Assembly: GCA_944326945.1 (NCBI GenBank)
Contig: CALVFY010000012.1
Span: 1-59,512 of the forward strand
DNA: 59,512 nucleotides
Direction: 5' to 3'
From: an uncultured Rikenellaceae bacterium
Lineage (GTDB): Bacteria > Bacteroidota > Bacteroidia > Bacteroidales > Rikenellaceae
Under the pieces are notes generated by a model. The model searched no databases. It was not told the origin of the DNA and saw only the letters and a list, made by a program, of their open reading frames with translations. Position 1 is the first letter of the stretch. Each line of letters starts with the position of its first letter. Below, piece after piece: positions 27,781-36,326 of this stretch. Made by a program: the position numbers and the translations under genes.

Positions 27781-27788
27781 TAATTTTG
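27781..27788 (+). promoter_or_regulatory. -7 element of the uvrC promoter
   Basis: TAATTTTG fits TAnnTTTG. It overlaps the upstream in-frame TTG (27786), which rules that TTG out as the translation start and supports the ATG at 27810. Confidence 0.55.
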
Positions 27789-27809
27789 TCGAAGTTCAAT
27801 CTCTTAAAA

Positions 27810-29645
27810 ATGTCTGCTGAAACTCGCGAAAAACTCAAAGAACAGGTGGCACTGCTGCCTCTGCTGCCAGGAGTGTATCAGTTCCTGAACCGCGAGGGAG
27901 TGGTGATCTACGTAGGCAAGGCAAAGAGTCTTCGCAAACGGGTTTCTTCCTATTTTCTCGACAGCCGCGACCACACTCCGAAAGTGAGAGTATTGGTTCG
28001 GCAAATCGCCGAAATCCGCCACATCGTAGTGGCTACGGAAGCTGATGCTCTTTTGCTGGAGAACAATCTGATAAAGAGTCTCCAGCCTCGCTACAACATT
28101 CTGCTCAAGGACGACAAGACCTATCCTTGGATCGTGATCCGCAACGAGCCCTTTCCCCGGGTAGAATCCACCCGACGCATGGTACGCGACGGATCGCGTT
28201 ATTTCGGGCCCTACGCTTCAGTCATGATGCAGAAGAGCATTCTGGAGATGATACGGGGGGTCTGTCAATTGCGGACCTGTTCATTGAACCTCTCTCCGGA
28301 AGCCATTGCCCGAGGAAAGTACGGCGTCTGTCTGGAGTATCACATCGGCAACTGCAAAGGCCCCTGTGTGGGTCGGCAGAGTGAAGAGGAGTATCGTCAC
28401 GATATCGACCTGATCATTTCGATGTTGAGCGGCGACATGCGTACCACACGTAATTTCCTCGAAAAGCAGATGCACGCCGAAGCCCAAAAGATGAATTTCG
28501 AATTGGCTGCCCGCTATAAAACACGCCTCCAGCTACTGGAGAATTACCAAAGCAAATCGGTCATCGTAAGCAGTACGCTCTCCAATCTCGATGTTTTTTC
28601 GCTGCTGACCGACGAGGGAGTGGCCTACTGTAACTTCGTACGAATCAAGGCGGGAGCCGTGGTCAATACCTTTACGGCCGAGTTCTCTCTCGGAGCCGAA
28701 GAGGACGAAGCCTCGATCTTCACCCATGCCATCCGACAGATGAGCGAACGAATCTCCGGCGAATTGGCCCAGGAAGTGGTGGTTCCTTTCCTGCCCGAAA
28801 CCTCTCTGTTTCCCGACGTGGAGTTTACCGTACCCAAACGGGGAGACAAACTGAAACTGCTCGAGTTCTCACAGCGTAGCGCCAAGATATACCGTCTCGA
28901 AAAGCTCAAAAACATCGAGATCAAGGACCCTGCCCGCCACAGCCGCCGAATCGTGGAGGCTCTGCAACGGGAGTTGAGACTTCCCGAGCCACCCCGACAC
29001 ATCGAATGTTTCGACAACTCCAATCTGCAGGGGACCAATCCGGTCGCCTCCTGCGTGGTGTTCCGTGACGGGAAGCCTTCCCGCAAGGAGTACCGCCATT
29101 TCAATATCAAGACGGTAGTGGGGCCGGACGATTTCGCCTCCATGCGGGAGATCATCGGCCGGCGCTATCGTCGTCTGCTGGAAGAGGGGGCCGAATTGCC
29201 CCAATTGATCATTGTGGACGGAGGAAAGGGCCAGCTCAGCTCCGCTTATGGAGTCTTGAAGGAACTGGGACTGGAAAAACGGATTCCCATCATCGGTCTG
29301 GCCAAACGTATCGAAGAGGTTTTTTATCCCAACGACCCCGAGCCCTATTATCTCGACCGTACGGGCGAACCTCTGAAAGTCATCATGCACCTGCGGGATG
29401 AAGCCCACCGGTTCGGAATCACGTTCCACCGCCATAAACGGTCGCTGGCCTTCATCAAGAGCGAACTGGAGTCGATTCCGGGTCTGGGAAGCGTCTCCGT
29501 CACCAAACTGTTACGCCAATTCAAAACGGTAAGTGCCATCCGGAAGGCTTCGGAGAAACAGTTGGCCGAAACGATCGGTCTGTCCCGAGCCAAAGCCGTC
29601 AGGACATTTTATGAAAAAAAAGAGACCTCCGTTTCAGAAGAATAG
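27810..29645 (+). CDS. uvrC: Excinuclease ABC subunit C
   Basis: Nucleotide-excision repair nuclease (611 aa) that cuts on both sides of a lesion bound by UvrB. Order: GIY-YIG nuclease (LPLLPGVYQFLNREGVVIYV, with GKAKSLRKRVSSYF), UVR motif region near residue 200-235 (EKQMHAEAQKMNFELAARYK), UvrC RNase H-like domain (IECFDNSNLQGTNPVASCVV, IVDGGKGQLS) and C-terminal helix-hairpin-helix (ESIPGLGSVSVTKLLRQF). The ATG at 27810 is used because the frame-extending TTG at 27786 lies inside the promoter. Confidence 0.96.
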   Translation: MSAETREKLKEQVALLPLLPGVYQFLNREGVVIYVGKAKSLRKRVSSYFLDSRDHTPKVRVLVRQIAEIRHIVVATEADALLLENNLIKSLQPRYNILLKDDKTYPWIVIRNEPFPRVESTRRMVRDGSRYFGPYASVMMQKSILEMIRGVCQLRTCSLNLSPEAIARGKYGVCLEYHIGNCKGPCVGRQSEEEYRHDIDLIISMLSGDMRTTRNFLEKQMHAEAQKMNFELAARYKTRLQLLENYQSKSVIVSSTLSNLDVFSLLTDEGVAYCNFVRIKAGAVVNTFTAEFSLGAEEDEASIFTHAIRQMSERISGELAQEVVVPFLPETSLFPDVEFTVPKRGDKLKLLEFSQRSAKIYRLEKLKNIEIKDPARHSRRIVEALQRELRLPEPPRHIECFDNSNLQGTNPVASCVVFRDGKPSRKEYRHFNIKTVVGPDDFASMREIIGRRYRRLLEEGAELPQLIIVDGGKGQLSSAYGVLKELGLEKRIPIIGLAKRIEEVFYPNDPEPYYLDRTGEPLKVIMHLRDEAHRFGITFHRHKRSLAFIKSELESIPGLGSVSVTKLLRQFKTVSAIRKASEKQLAETIGLSRAKAVRTFYEKKETSVSEE

Positions 29646-29744
29646 TTTTGCAGGAGAAATTCCTCACGGCCTACATCCAGGTCGTTGTTAATAAATAGGC
29701 GATAACTTTCTCCGCCTCACGACACGGAATTCCCCGCCGAAACC

Positions 29745-29752
29745 TACCTTTG
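29745..29752 (+). promoter_or_regulatory. -7 element before the DUF3467 gene
   Basis: TACCTTTG matches TAnnTTTG and lies 27 bp before the ATG at 29780; no clear -33 element. Confidence 0.5.
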
Positions 29753-29779
29753 TTCCACACAATTAAAATTCCATGCGCC

Positions 29780-30094
29780 ATGAATGCTATGAATAAACAT
29801 GAAATCGACATAGAATTGAATGAACAGATAGCCGAAGGTTCCTATTCCAATCTGGTGATCATCTCACACTCCACCTCCGAATTCGTACTCGATTTCGCAG
29901 CATTGATGCCGGGTGTTCCCAAGGCCAAGGTAAAGAATCGGATCATCCTGGCTCCGGAACATGCAAAACGGCTGCTGCTCTCTCTGCAGGAAAACATCAC
30001 ACGTTATGAAAGTGCCGTAGGCCGAATCAATATTCCACAAGGCCCTTCCGAAGAGGGTCAAGTGGCTATGAGTTTCAAGGTGGGCGAAGCATAA
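29780..30094 (+). CDS. DUF3467 family protein
   Basis: Small soluble protein, 104 aa from the ATG at 29780 (MNAMNKHEIDIELNEQIAEG); an ATG three codons on (29789) is equally possible. The DUF3467 pattern is evident: EGSYSNLVIISHSTSEFVLD, FAALMPGVPKAKVKNRIILA, PEHAKRLLLSLQENI. Family function is unknown; it is widespread and vertically inherited in Bacteroidetes. Followed by a hairpin terminator at 30118. Confidence 0.85.
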   Translation: MNAMNKHEIDIELNEQIAEGSYSNLVIISHSTSEFVLDFAALMPGVPKAKVKNRIILAPEHAKRLLLSLQENITRYESAVGRINIPQGPSEEGQVAMSFKVGEA

Positions 30095-30117
30095 ACCGAC
30101 CGGAAACGGAATGAAAA

Positions 30118-30152
30118 GAAAGGGCACGGATCGTTATGATCCATGCCCTTTC
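30118..30152 (+). terminator. Terminator after the DUF3467 gene
   Basis: Stem of 9 + 5 bp with a single mismatch (gaaagggca/tgccctttc and ggatc/gatcc) around the loop gttat, followed by ctgtttt. It also marks the left edge of the GC-rich cassette. Confidence 0.75.
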
Positions 30153-30175
30153 CTGTTTTCGGGTAGTCGACTTTT

Positions 30176-30218
30176 CAGCCGCCCCGGAGCGCCGGGTAAA
30201 GCACTCCGGAACCGGCTG
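30176..30218 (-). terminator. Possible terminator of the PL9 operon
   Basis: Two-part stem, cagccg/cggctg (30176-30181, 30213-30218) with inner ccggag/ctccgg (30184-30189, 30204-30209), 7 bp past the stop of the first PL9 gene. A U-tract is lacking, so its activity is uncertain. Confidence 0.35.
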
Positions 30219-30225
30219 TCTTGCG

Positions 30226-31641
30226 TTATTTCAGTTCAATGGGTGCCAGGTCGGGTCTTTTTCCTTTGTAGGGGATCGGGTCGAGGTAGATGGCGTCGAA
30301 TCCATGATCGATTTTCTGGGTTGGAACGCCCTTGTCGATCAGGACACTGCCCTTTTTAAGCCGGGCGAATTCGTCCGGCAGTTCACCGTCTGCGCTGCGG
30401 GGGGCTTCGGCGCTCTCGGGTGTGAGCGACACGAATTCGGCGGCAGGATCGTCCGTCAGACCGGACAGCTGCCACAGATTGTTATCGTATACCATGTCCG
30501 CATTCTCGAAACGGTCCTTGACAGGGGCACCCCACGAGAGGCAGTTCCTCAGCACGAACTCGGTCTTGTTCTTGTTTGGGTGATTGAAGTTGTAGTTGCG
30601 CTTATTGTAGAAGGCCATGCAGTTCTCGATGACCGCACCATAGGCGTGGTGATTCTGGTCGATGCCGTTGGAAGCATTGTTGAAGGCCACGCATCCACGC
30701 AGGACATGGGTGCCGCGCGATTCGAACCGGCATTCGCGCCCGGCAATGAAGAGACAGCCACCGCCCATCTTGAATCCGTTGCCGTTACCGTCGAACAGTT
30801 CTTCGGTCAACTCCTTGCCGGTGTGCTGGCGGTACATCTCCTTGTGATCCTCCATCATGCCCGTACTCCAGGCCCAGCAGTTGATCAGCTCGATGCCGAA
30901 ACCGCATTCGAAGAAATCCCATGCATCGTCCGAATTGGCCCAGGCCCGACAGCCGATAAAGCGGTTGCCCTTGCCCGTATTCGACTGACAGGCGAACCCG
31001 TCGGTGTTGGTGCCGGGCCGGTCTTTCGTCCACCAGTCGAAATTGTGGTGGGCATCGCAGTTGATGAAAGTGTTGTAGGCAGCCTTTTCCCCGTCCAGAT
31101 TGTTCTCCTCGGCGTGGGGATAGCCGATGAAGAAGCCTGTCCCCCCGTTATGGTGCGAGGTACAGCGCTCGAACGTGTTGTGCGAGGCGTCGCGGATCTT
31201 CACGCCGGCCTTGTAGGCGTTGCATACCGAAAGCCCCTTGATGTGCCACCACTGTCCCGTGGTCAGATGCAACCCCACATTGTTGTAGGTCTGCTCGCTG
31301 CAGTCGAATTCGGGTTTTTCGTCCTTATAAGCCCAGAGGTTCAGCGGTTTGGATTCCGAACCCACCTTTTTTAGGATGACGTCCTTGTGGAGCATGTACT
31401 TACCCCCTCGCATGTAGATCGTGCCGCCCGGTTCGATACGGGCCACGGCGGTAAAGATGTCCAGCGGCGAATCGATCGTGCCGCTGCCCGTGGATTTGCC
31501 GTCGGGAGCCGCGAAGATCACCTGTCCCTCCGAGGATCGGGGGTCGTCGTTCAGGGCCCTTTCGTCGGCGCATCCCGCCGAGAGCGAAAACAGCAGATAG
31601 CCTGCTGTCAGGGCCGCTACGGAAAAGAGTTTGTTTTTCAT
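30226..31641 (-). CDS. Pectate lyase family 9 lipoprotein (copy A)
   Basis: Lipoprotein (471 aa, lipobox SLSAGC, Cys24) with a right-handed beta-helix of polysaccharide lyase family 9. PL9 breaks polygalacturonate or rhamnogalacturonan backbones by beta-elimination, leaving unsaturated ends. The calcium-site aspartates sit at the family spacing: D214 (TNTDGFACQ), D238/D239 and D242 (ANSDDAWDFF), with the catalytic base lysine in GNGNGFKMGG (K291). It ends the operon that begins with the broken SusD and lies 12 bp after the second PL9 gene. Codon use is GC-richer than in the flanking core genes. Confidence 0.88.
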   Translation of the reverse strand: MKNKLFSVAALTAGYLLFSLSAGCADERALNDDPRSSEGQVIFAAPDGKSTGSGTIDSPLDIFTAVARIEPGGTIYMRGGKYMLHKDVILKKVGSESKPLNLWAYKDEKPEFDCSEQTYNNVGLHLTTGQWWHIKGLSVCNAYKAGVKIRDASHNTFERCTSHHNGGTGFFIGYPHAEENNLDGEKAAYNTFINCDAHHNFDWWTKDRPGTNTDGFACQSNTGKGNRFIGCRAWANSDDAWDFFECGFGIELINCWAWSTGMMEDHKEMYRQHTGKELTEELFDGNGNGFKMGGGCLFIAGRECRFESRGTHVLRGCVAFNNASNGIDQNHHAYGAVIENCMAFYNKRNYNFNHPNKNKTEFVLRNCLSWGAPVKDRFENADMVYDNNLWQLSGLTDDPAAEFVSLTPESAEAPRSADGELPDEFARLKKGSVLIDKGVPTQKIDHGFDAIYLDPIPYKGKRPDLAPIELK

Positions 31642-31653
31642 AGGTATATAAAA

Positions 31654-33060
31654 TTAATGTTTTTCATTGAATTCGAAAGCGCCCAAATCCGGAGCCTTCC
31701 CCGCGAAGGGACGGAACGGCAGGTCGATGATATCCCGGGGAGACAGGACCGCTTTCCCGGGAACTCCCGCATCGACGGCGCGGCATCCCCTCCTGAGGCG
31801 GCCGAATCTCTCCGGCAGCGACCCGTCCTTCCTTCGGGGGGCCGCCGCATCGGCTGCACTGAGGGAGAGGAAATCCTCCCGTGAGAAGGTCAGCTCCAGG
31901 TCCCAGGAGTTGTTTTCCGAGACGTATCCGACATCCATAACCGGCCGTTCGCCGCCTTTTCCGAAAATGATGTTGTTGCGCAGCACGTTGGTCCTGCCCG
32001 CGTCAGGTTCCTTCCTGTAACAGATGTTCTGACCATTGTCGAAAGCGAGACAGTGTTCTACGACCGTTCCCCCCTGGTGGTTGTTCTGATCGATCCCTTT
32101 CACTCTGTTGCCGAAGGAAATACAGCCGCGCAACACATTCATCCCCACCGACCGGTTGGCACGTGCTTCGGACTCTCCTGCCCAGGCTTGGTTGCCTCCC
32201 AGTTTGAATCCGTTGCCATTGCCGGCGAACAGCTCTTCAGTCAGCGTCTCTCCGGTCTTTTCCCGGTGCATTCCGGCGAAATCACTCCACACTCCCGCAT
32301 TCCAGCTCCAGCAGTCCACGATCTCCACACCTCCTCCGCTTTCGGACAGGTCCCAGTTGTCGTCCGAATTGCTCCAGGCCCGGCAGCCGTAAAACTTGTT
32401 TCCCCTGCCCGACCACAGTTTGCAGCCGAAACCGTCGGCATGCATCCCGGGACTGTGTTCTCCCCGGTGTGTCGCCCACCAGTCGTAGTTCATGTAGGCG
32501 TCACAGTTGACGAAGAGGTTGTGGGCGGCTTTTTCGCCCGAATCATTCTCCGAACCGAGCTCCAGTCCCACGCTGAAACCCGTGCTGCCGGTATGGTGTG
32601 CGCTGCAACGTTCGAAACGGTTGTACGATCCCGTAATGAATGCCCCGCCCCCGGCAGCTCCCGTCAGCTCGATCTCCTTCAATTGCCAGAAACTTCCCGT
32701 CAGCCGGATACAGGGATCCTTGTCCTCTCCGTCGATCCCGCTGCCGTCCAATACGGCCCGGCCCTTGCCGAAGACCTCCAGGCGGATCGGTTGCGCTTCC
32801 GTGCCTTTAGCGTCCAGCATCAGCGTTTCGCGCAACCTGTACACCCCCGGTTCGAGACGGATGACCGTGCCGGGCACGGCGTTCTCCACGGCCACCACCA
32901 GCGACACGGGACTGCCGTGGGTGCCGGCTCCGGCGGGGCCGGCTTTCGGAGAGACATAGACGCCCTCCGGAAATTTCCGGCTCTCACTGCATCCCGTCAG
33001 CACCACACACAGCCAGAGGATGGCCGTCAGCATATTTTTGCCTGGATTCCGGTCGGTCAT
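31654..33060 (-). CDS. Pectate lyase family 9 lipoprotein (copy B)
   Basis: 468 aa from the ATG at 33058-33060, chosen because it yields a lipoprotein signal (MLTAILWLCVVLTGC, Cys24); the frame is open further upstream but overlaps the previous gene. Same architecture as the neighbouring PL9: MHADGFGCKLWSGRGNKF, NSDDNWDL and GNGNGFKLGG preserve the Ca-binding aspartates and the catalytic lysine. The two copies are clearly paralogous but well diverged, suggesting different cleavage preferences rather than a recent duplication. 16 bp separate it from the DUF5123-like gene. Confidence 0.87.
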   Translation of the reverse strand: MTDRNPGKNMLTAILWLCVVLTGCSESRKFPEGVYVSPKAGPAGAGTHGSPVSLVVAVENAVPGTVIRLEPGVYRLRETLMLDAKGTEAQPIRLEVFGKGRAVLDGSGIDGEDKDPCIRLTGSFWQLKEIELTGAAGGGAFITGSYNRFERCSAHHTGSTGFSVGLELGSENDSGEKAAHNLFVNCDAYMNYDWWATHRGEHSPGMHADGFGCKLWSGRGNKFYGCRAWSNSDDNWDLSESGGGVEIVDCWSWNAGVWSDFAGMHREKTGETLTEELFAGNGNGFKLGGNQAWAGESEARANRSVGMNVLRGCISFGNRVKGIDQNNHQGGTVVEHCLAFDNGQNICYRKEPDAGRTNVLRNNIIFGKGGERPVMDVGYVSENNSWDLELTFSREDFLSLSAADAAAPRRKDGSLPERFGRLRRGCRAVDAGVPGKAVLSPRDIIDLPFRPFAGKAPDLGAFEFNEKH

Positions 33061-33076
33061 GGTTCGGTTTCCTTTT

Positions 33077-34810
33077 CTATTTCTCCCATCGGGGGTCGCC
33101 CACTCCGGCCACTCCCATATCGGGATCGATCGTATAGTCAAACTCGTCGCGTCCGGGAAACACTTCCTCCGCCTTGCTGCCGATGTTGGACGCACCCGTA
33201 AAGTCGGTGAAGTAACCGTTGGTGTCGGTTACCCGATATGTGTTCAGGAACACGCCCGTGGCGCTGTCGAAAGCTTTTCTCTTCAGCAACAGTTTGTCGT
33301 CCACCTTCATCTGGCCGAAGATACAGTTCGAAATGGACACTTTCGCATTGAATTTATTGAAATTCAAAAAGTTTCGTGAAGAGGTGCCGTCCGGTACGAA
33401 CTCGTGCTTGTACGGCATGGCGAACTGGTCGAACGTACAGTTGGCGATCTCCACTTCGGGAACGATCGCCCCCTCGTCTTTACCCAGACGATGTTCGATC
33501 AGGCCCGTGTAGAGGTGGTGGAAAGTCGAGTTCTTGATGGAGTATTTCCCGCAGTAGATGTTGTTCCTCCCGTTTCCGCTGCTGCTCAGATGGATGAACG
33601 ACTGTACGGCTCCGTTGTCGCTCCGCATGTCGTAGACAAGGGCGTCGTTCACGCTGATCTCCCCGATATGGATGGAGCAGGCGGCATTGGGTTCGAACCT
33701 CGGTTGCTGGATGACAGAGGCGGCGTAGTTGCGCAGCACGCAGTCTTCCATCGTCAGTTTGCCGATCGTGATGTTGTATATCACTTTGGTATCCAGAATG
33801 GGGAAGAAAAAGACGGCTTGTCCGGCCGGTTTCACCGAGGGGTCTTCCGTCTCTCCGTTGAGCGTCACTCCGGAGATTTCGAGGTGGCTGATCGTGATAT
33901 GGTCCATGTTGTACGTACCCTGAGTGTTGCCGCCCATGACGAACTGTTTGAGATAGAGCACGGGAGAAGGGGCTCCCGGAGCTCCGGTGATCGTGACGGC
34001 CTTGGTCAGTTCGATCTCCTGTGTGGAATAGTTGTATTTCTGTCCGCCCGTCAACAGGATGACAGCTCCGTCGGGCGCGTTTTCGATCGTGCCCTTCAGA
34101 TCGTCGTCCTTGTCCACCAGGATACCGTTTTCGGGCACCGAAGGCGTTTTGAAAGTAACATAGCTGATCGGACCACCGTCCTTTTTCATCGTGGCGCGAT
34201 AGGAGACCCCTTCGCTCAGTCCTTCGACCTTCAGCGACCCAGCCGCGAGGATTTCAGGCGTGATCTCCACCGAACGGTCTTCGGCTCCGCTCGACGTAAG
34301 CACCAGTTCGTCGGCGTCGACGGGCACCATCACGCCATCTTCGTCGCCGGCCATTTCAGCTGTCCACCGCAGGGTGACGTACGTATAACCCAGCTCCTGA
34401 TAGGTGGGCTCTGCGAAGATAGAGTACATCAGGTCCGTTTTACCCTGGGTATAGACATATTTGGAGTTCAGTTCCGCCTTGTCGGAGACGGCCCGCAGCC
34501 GCAGATAATATTGAGTTCTCTCCTCGAGGTTGGCGAATTTCGTGTTGAGCGAATCGGGGTGTACGAGGTTCGTCCGCTCGATGGGATCGAATTCGGCGTT
34601 CAAGGCCAGGTCCACTTCGTAGTGATGGACTCCGGGACTGCGCCGCCAGCTCGCCATCAACCCGTTGTAGCGGGCCTTGACGATGAAACTGTCCGGCATG
34701 AACAGGCGTGCGTTTTCGCGCGGATCGACGTCATCTTCGCAACTCTGCAGGAACAATGCCCCCACGATCAGGAAAAGGGCGGGCAAAAGTGTTTTATAGA
34801 TGGTTTTCAT
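33077..34810 (-). CDS. DUF5123/DUF4957-type surface lipoprotein with fibronectin-like domains
   Basis: 577-aa lipoprotein (lipobox ALFLQSC, Cys24, then acidic EDDVD, favouring surface exposure). Two fibronectin-III-like units occupy ~40-215 (RYNGLMASWRRSPGVHHYEV, YTYVTLRWTAEM). The remainder is a parallel-beta, pectate-lyase-like C-terminal part (GTYNMDHITISHLEISGVTL, IKNSTFHHLYTGL, VSISNCIFGQM) of the DUF4957/DUF5123 kind found next to SusCD pairs in pectin loci. Catalytic activity has not been established for these domains as far as I know; binding of pectin is the likely role. It starts 46 bp after the stop of the truncated SusD. Confidence 0.75.
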   Translation of the reverse strand: MKTIYKTLLPALFLIVGALFLQSCEDDVDPRENARLFMPDSFIVKARYNGLMASWRRSPGVHHYEVDLALNAEFDPIERTNLVHPDSLNTKFANLEERTQYYLRLRAVSDKAELNSKYVYTQGKTDLMYSIFAEPTYQELGYTYVTLRWTAEMAGDEDGVMVPVDADELVLTSSGAEDRSVEITPEILAAGSLKVEGLSEGVSYRATMKKDGGPISYVTFKTPSVPENGILVDKDDDLKGTIENAPDGAVILLTGGQKYNYSTQEIELTKAVTITGAPGAPSPVLYLKQFVMGGNTQGTYNMDHITISHLEISGVTLNGETEDPSVKPAGQAVFFFPILDTKVIYNITIGKLTMEDCVLRNYAASVIQQPRFEPNAACSIHIGEISVNDALVYDMRSDNGAVQSFIHLSSSGNGRNNIYCGKYSIKNSTFHHLYTGLIEHRLGKDEGAIVPEVEIANCTFDQFAMPYKHEFVPDGTSSRNFLNFNKFNAKVSISNCIFGQMKVDDKLLLKRKAFDSATGVFLNTYRVTDTNGYFTDFTGASNIGSKAEEVFPGRDEFDYTIDPDMGVAGVGDPRWEK

Positions 34811-34856
34811 TGGTATCTTCTGTATTGTGACGTTTTTACTTTCGCTCCCGCGAGGG

Positions 34857-36326
34857 TTATTTGCCGTAATAGTTTTTCAGGGAGCCCATGCTCTCGGCGA
34901 TCACGTCCTTGTGGATGGGATAGAGATAGACCATGGGATCCTGGTTCAGCACCACATCGCGGTAGTAGTAGTTATACTCCTTTTTCAGAATGAACTCTCC
35001 GTTTTGGGTCTCCACCATCCGGCCGCACCATTGGTATCTCGTGTAACCTGTGGGGGTGCTGGTCATATTCTGATCGAGACCTTTGATATCGAGTGTCCCG
35101 TCGGAATTTTTCTTGTAATAGATATAGTTCGGAACGTTGGCGTATTTTCCGCCGCCGCTCGGATTCCGGGACTGTATACCCATGTCAAAGAGGTTCTGTT
35201 TCAGTTCGATCAGCTTTTCGCGCAGCAGATTCCAGCGGATCAGGTCGTATTTGCGGATCGACTCGCCGGCGAACTCCCAGGCCCGCTCGTTGACCAGTGC
35301 GTCGAAAAAGGTGTCATGGTCGGTCAGTCCGTCCACGTATTCATCCACCATGGTGGCGTGCAGGTCGGCCGGGAAAGCCCGTTTGCGCACCTCCTTCAGC
35401 GCCATGCGGGCCGAATCGGTCGGAGCGCCCTTGAGTTCGTTCTCCGCCTCGGCAAACATCAGCAGGACGTCCGCATAGCGGATGATCGGCCAGTTGATAC
35501 CCGTGTTGTATTCGCCGTTGTAACCCTGCGGCGTTTTCATATCCAGTTTGCTCCATTTGCCGACACACACGCGTCTTACGGGGTCGGCGGGTTCCTGCTC
35601 CAGTCTGCCCGTCTCCTCGTTCCACTGCCACATGTAAGGTACGCAACTGATGTCGCGGCGCACGTCGCCCTGGGCGAAAGAGTACATGAAAGGCAGAGTC
35701 ACGTTGTAGTAGACGTTGCTGAACCCGTAGATGCTGAAGGAGTTTTTTTCGATCCGCACACCGATATTATGTCCGACGGCGCTGTTGTAGTTGAGTGCCA
35801 TGGCTACCTCGTAGAGCATGTCGTCGTTACCCGGGTAGATCTCCTGACACTGGTTGTAGAAGACCTCCCTGAAACTGCTCGCGAGCGTGTGGCGACCCGA
35901 TTCGATCAGTTTCCGGCTGTAATCGGCGGCGATCTGATAGTACTTCAAATAGTCGGCGGGACGGTACATCTGGCCGGGTGCGCTCGGGTTGTTGAGGTCG
36001 GGCCTCAGCGACCAGCCGCCCCGGGTCAGCGCCAGCCGGGCAATCAGTCCCTGAACGGCACCGCGGTTGAGACGCTCCACCTTTTCGGTCAGTTCGCTCG
36101 CGTAGTACATGGTGGGTTCGACCTCTATCAGATCCTCGATGACATGGGCCTGGATGGTGTCGCGGTTCGTGGCACCGGGATAGAAGTTGTCGTCGAACCG
36201 GGTTTCCCGTGTCAGGAAGGGAACGTCGCCCCAGTTGCGGGTCAGCTCCAGGTACATCAGGGCCCGGATGGCCTTCGCCTCGCCGTACAGGTGGCGGATC
36301 ATGCTGGGCTGGGTCGGGTCGAGACC
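34857..36326 (-). pseudogene. SusD/RagB family protein, N-terminus deleted
   Basis: C-terminal ~490 residues of a SusD. Recognisable SusD sequence starts at GLDPTQPSMIRHLYGEAKAI and continues with RALMYLELTRNWGDVPFL, the domain-end IRYADVLLMFAEAENEL, LVNERAWEFAGESIRKYDLI and the final YLYPIHKDVIAESMGSL. Signal peptide, lipobox cysteine and roughly the first 110-130 residues are absent; upstream of ~36,326 the frame runs into antisense of an HTCS gene and is not SusD-like. The first usable ATG is 36300-36302, which would give a cytoplasmic fragment. No SusC gene is adjacent, though SusD genes almost always follow one. Downstream genes of the operon (DUF5123, two PL9) are intact. Confidence 0.88.

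Noticed and set aside
27786..27809. TTG start extending uvrC by eight codons
   Set aside because: The codon overlaps the -7 promoter element and would not be in the transcript.
34800..36326. Long open frame upstream of the HTCS remnant on the plus strand, seemingly giving a 1296-aa protein
   Set aside because: Over this stretch the frame is antisense to convincing SusD sequence and has no propeller repeats; it is open because the DNA is GC-rich.
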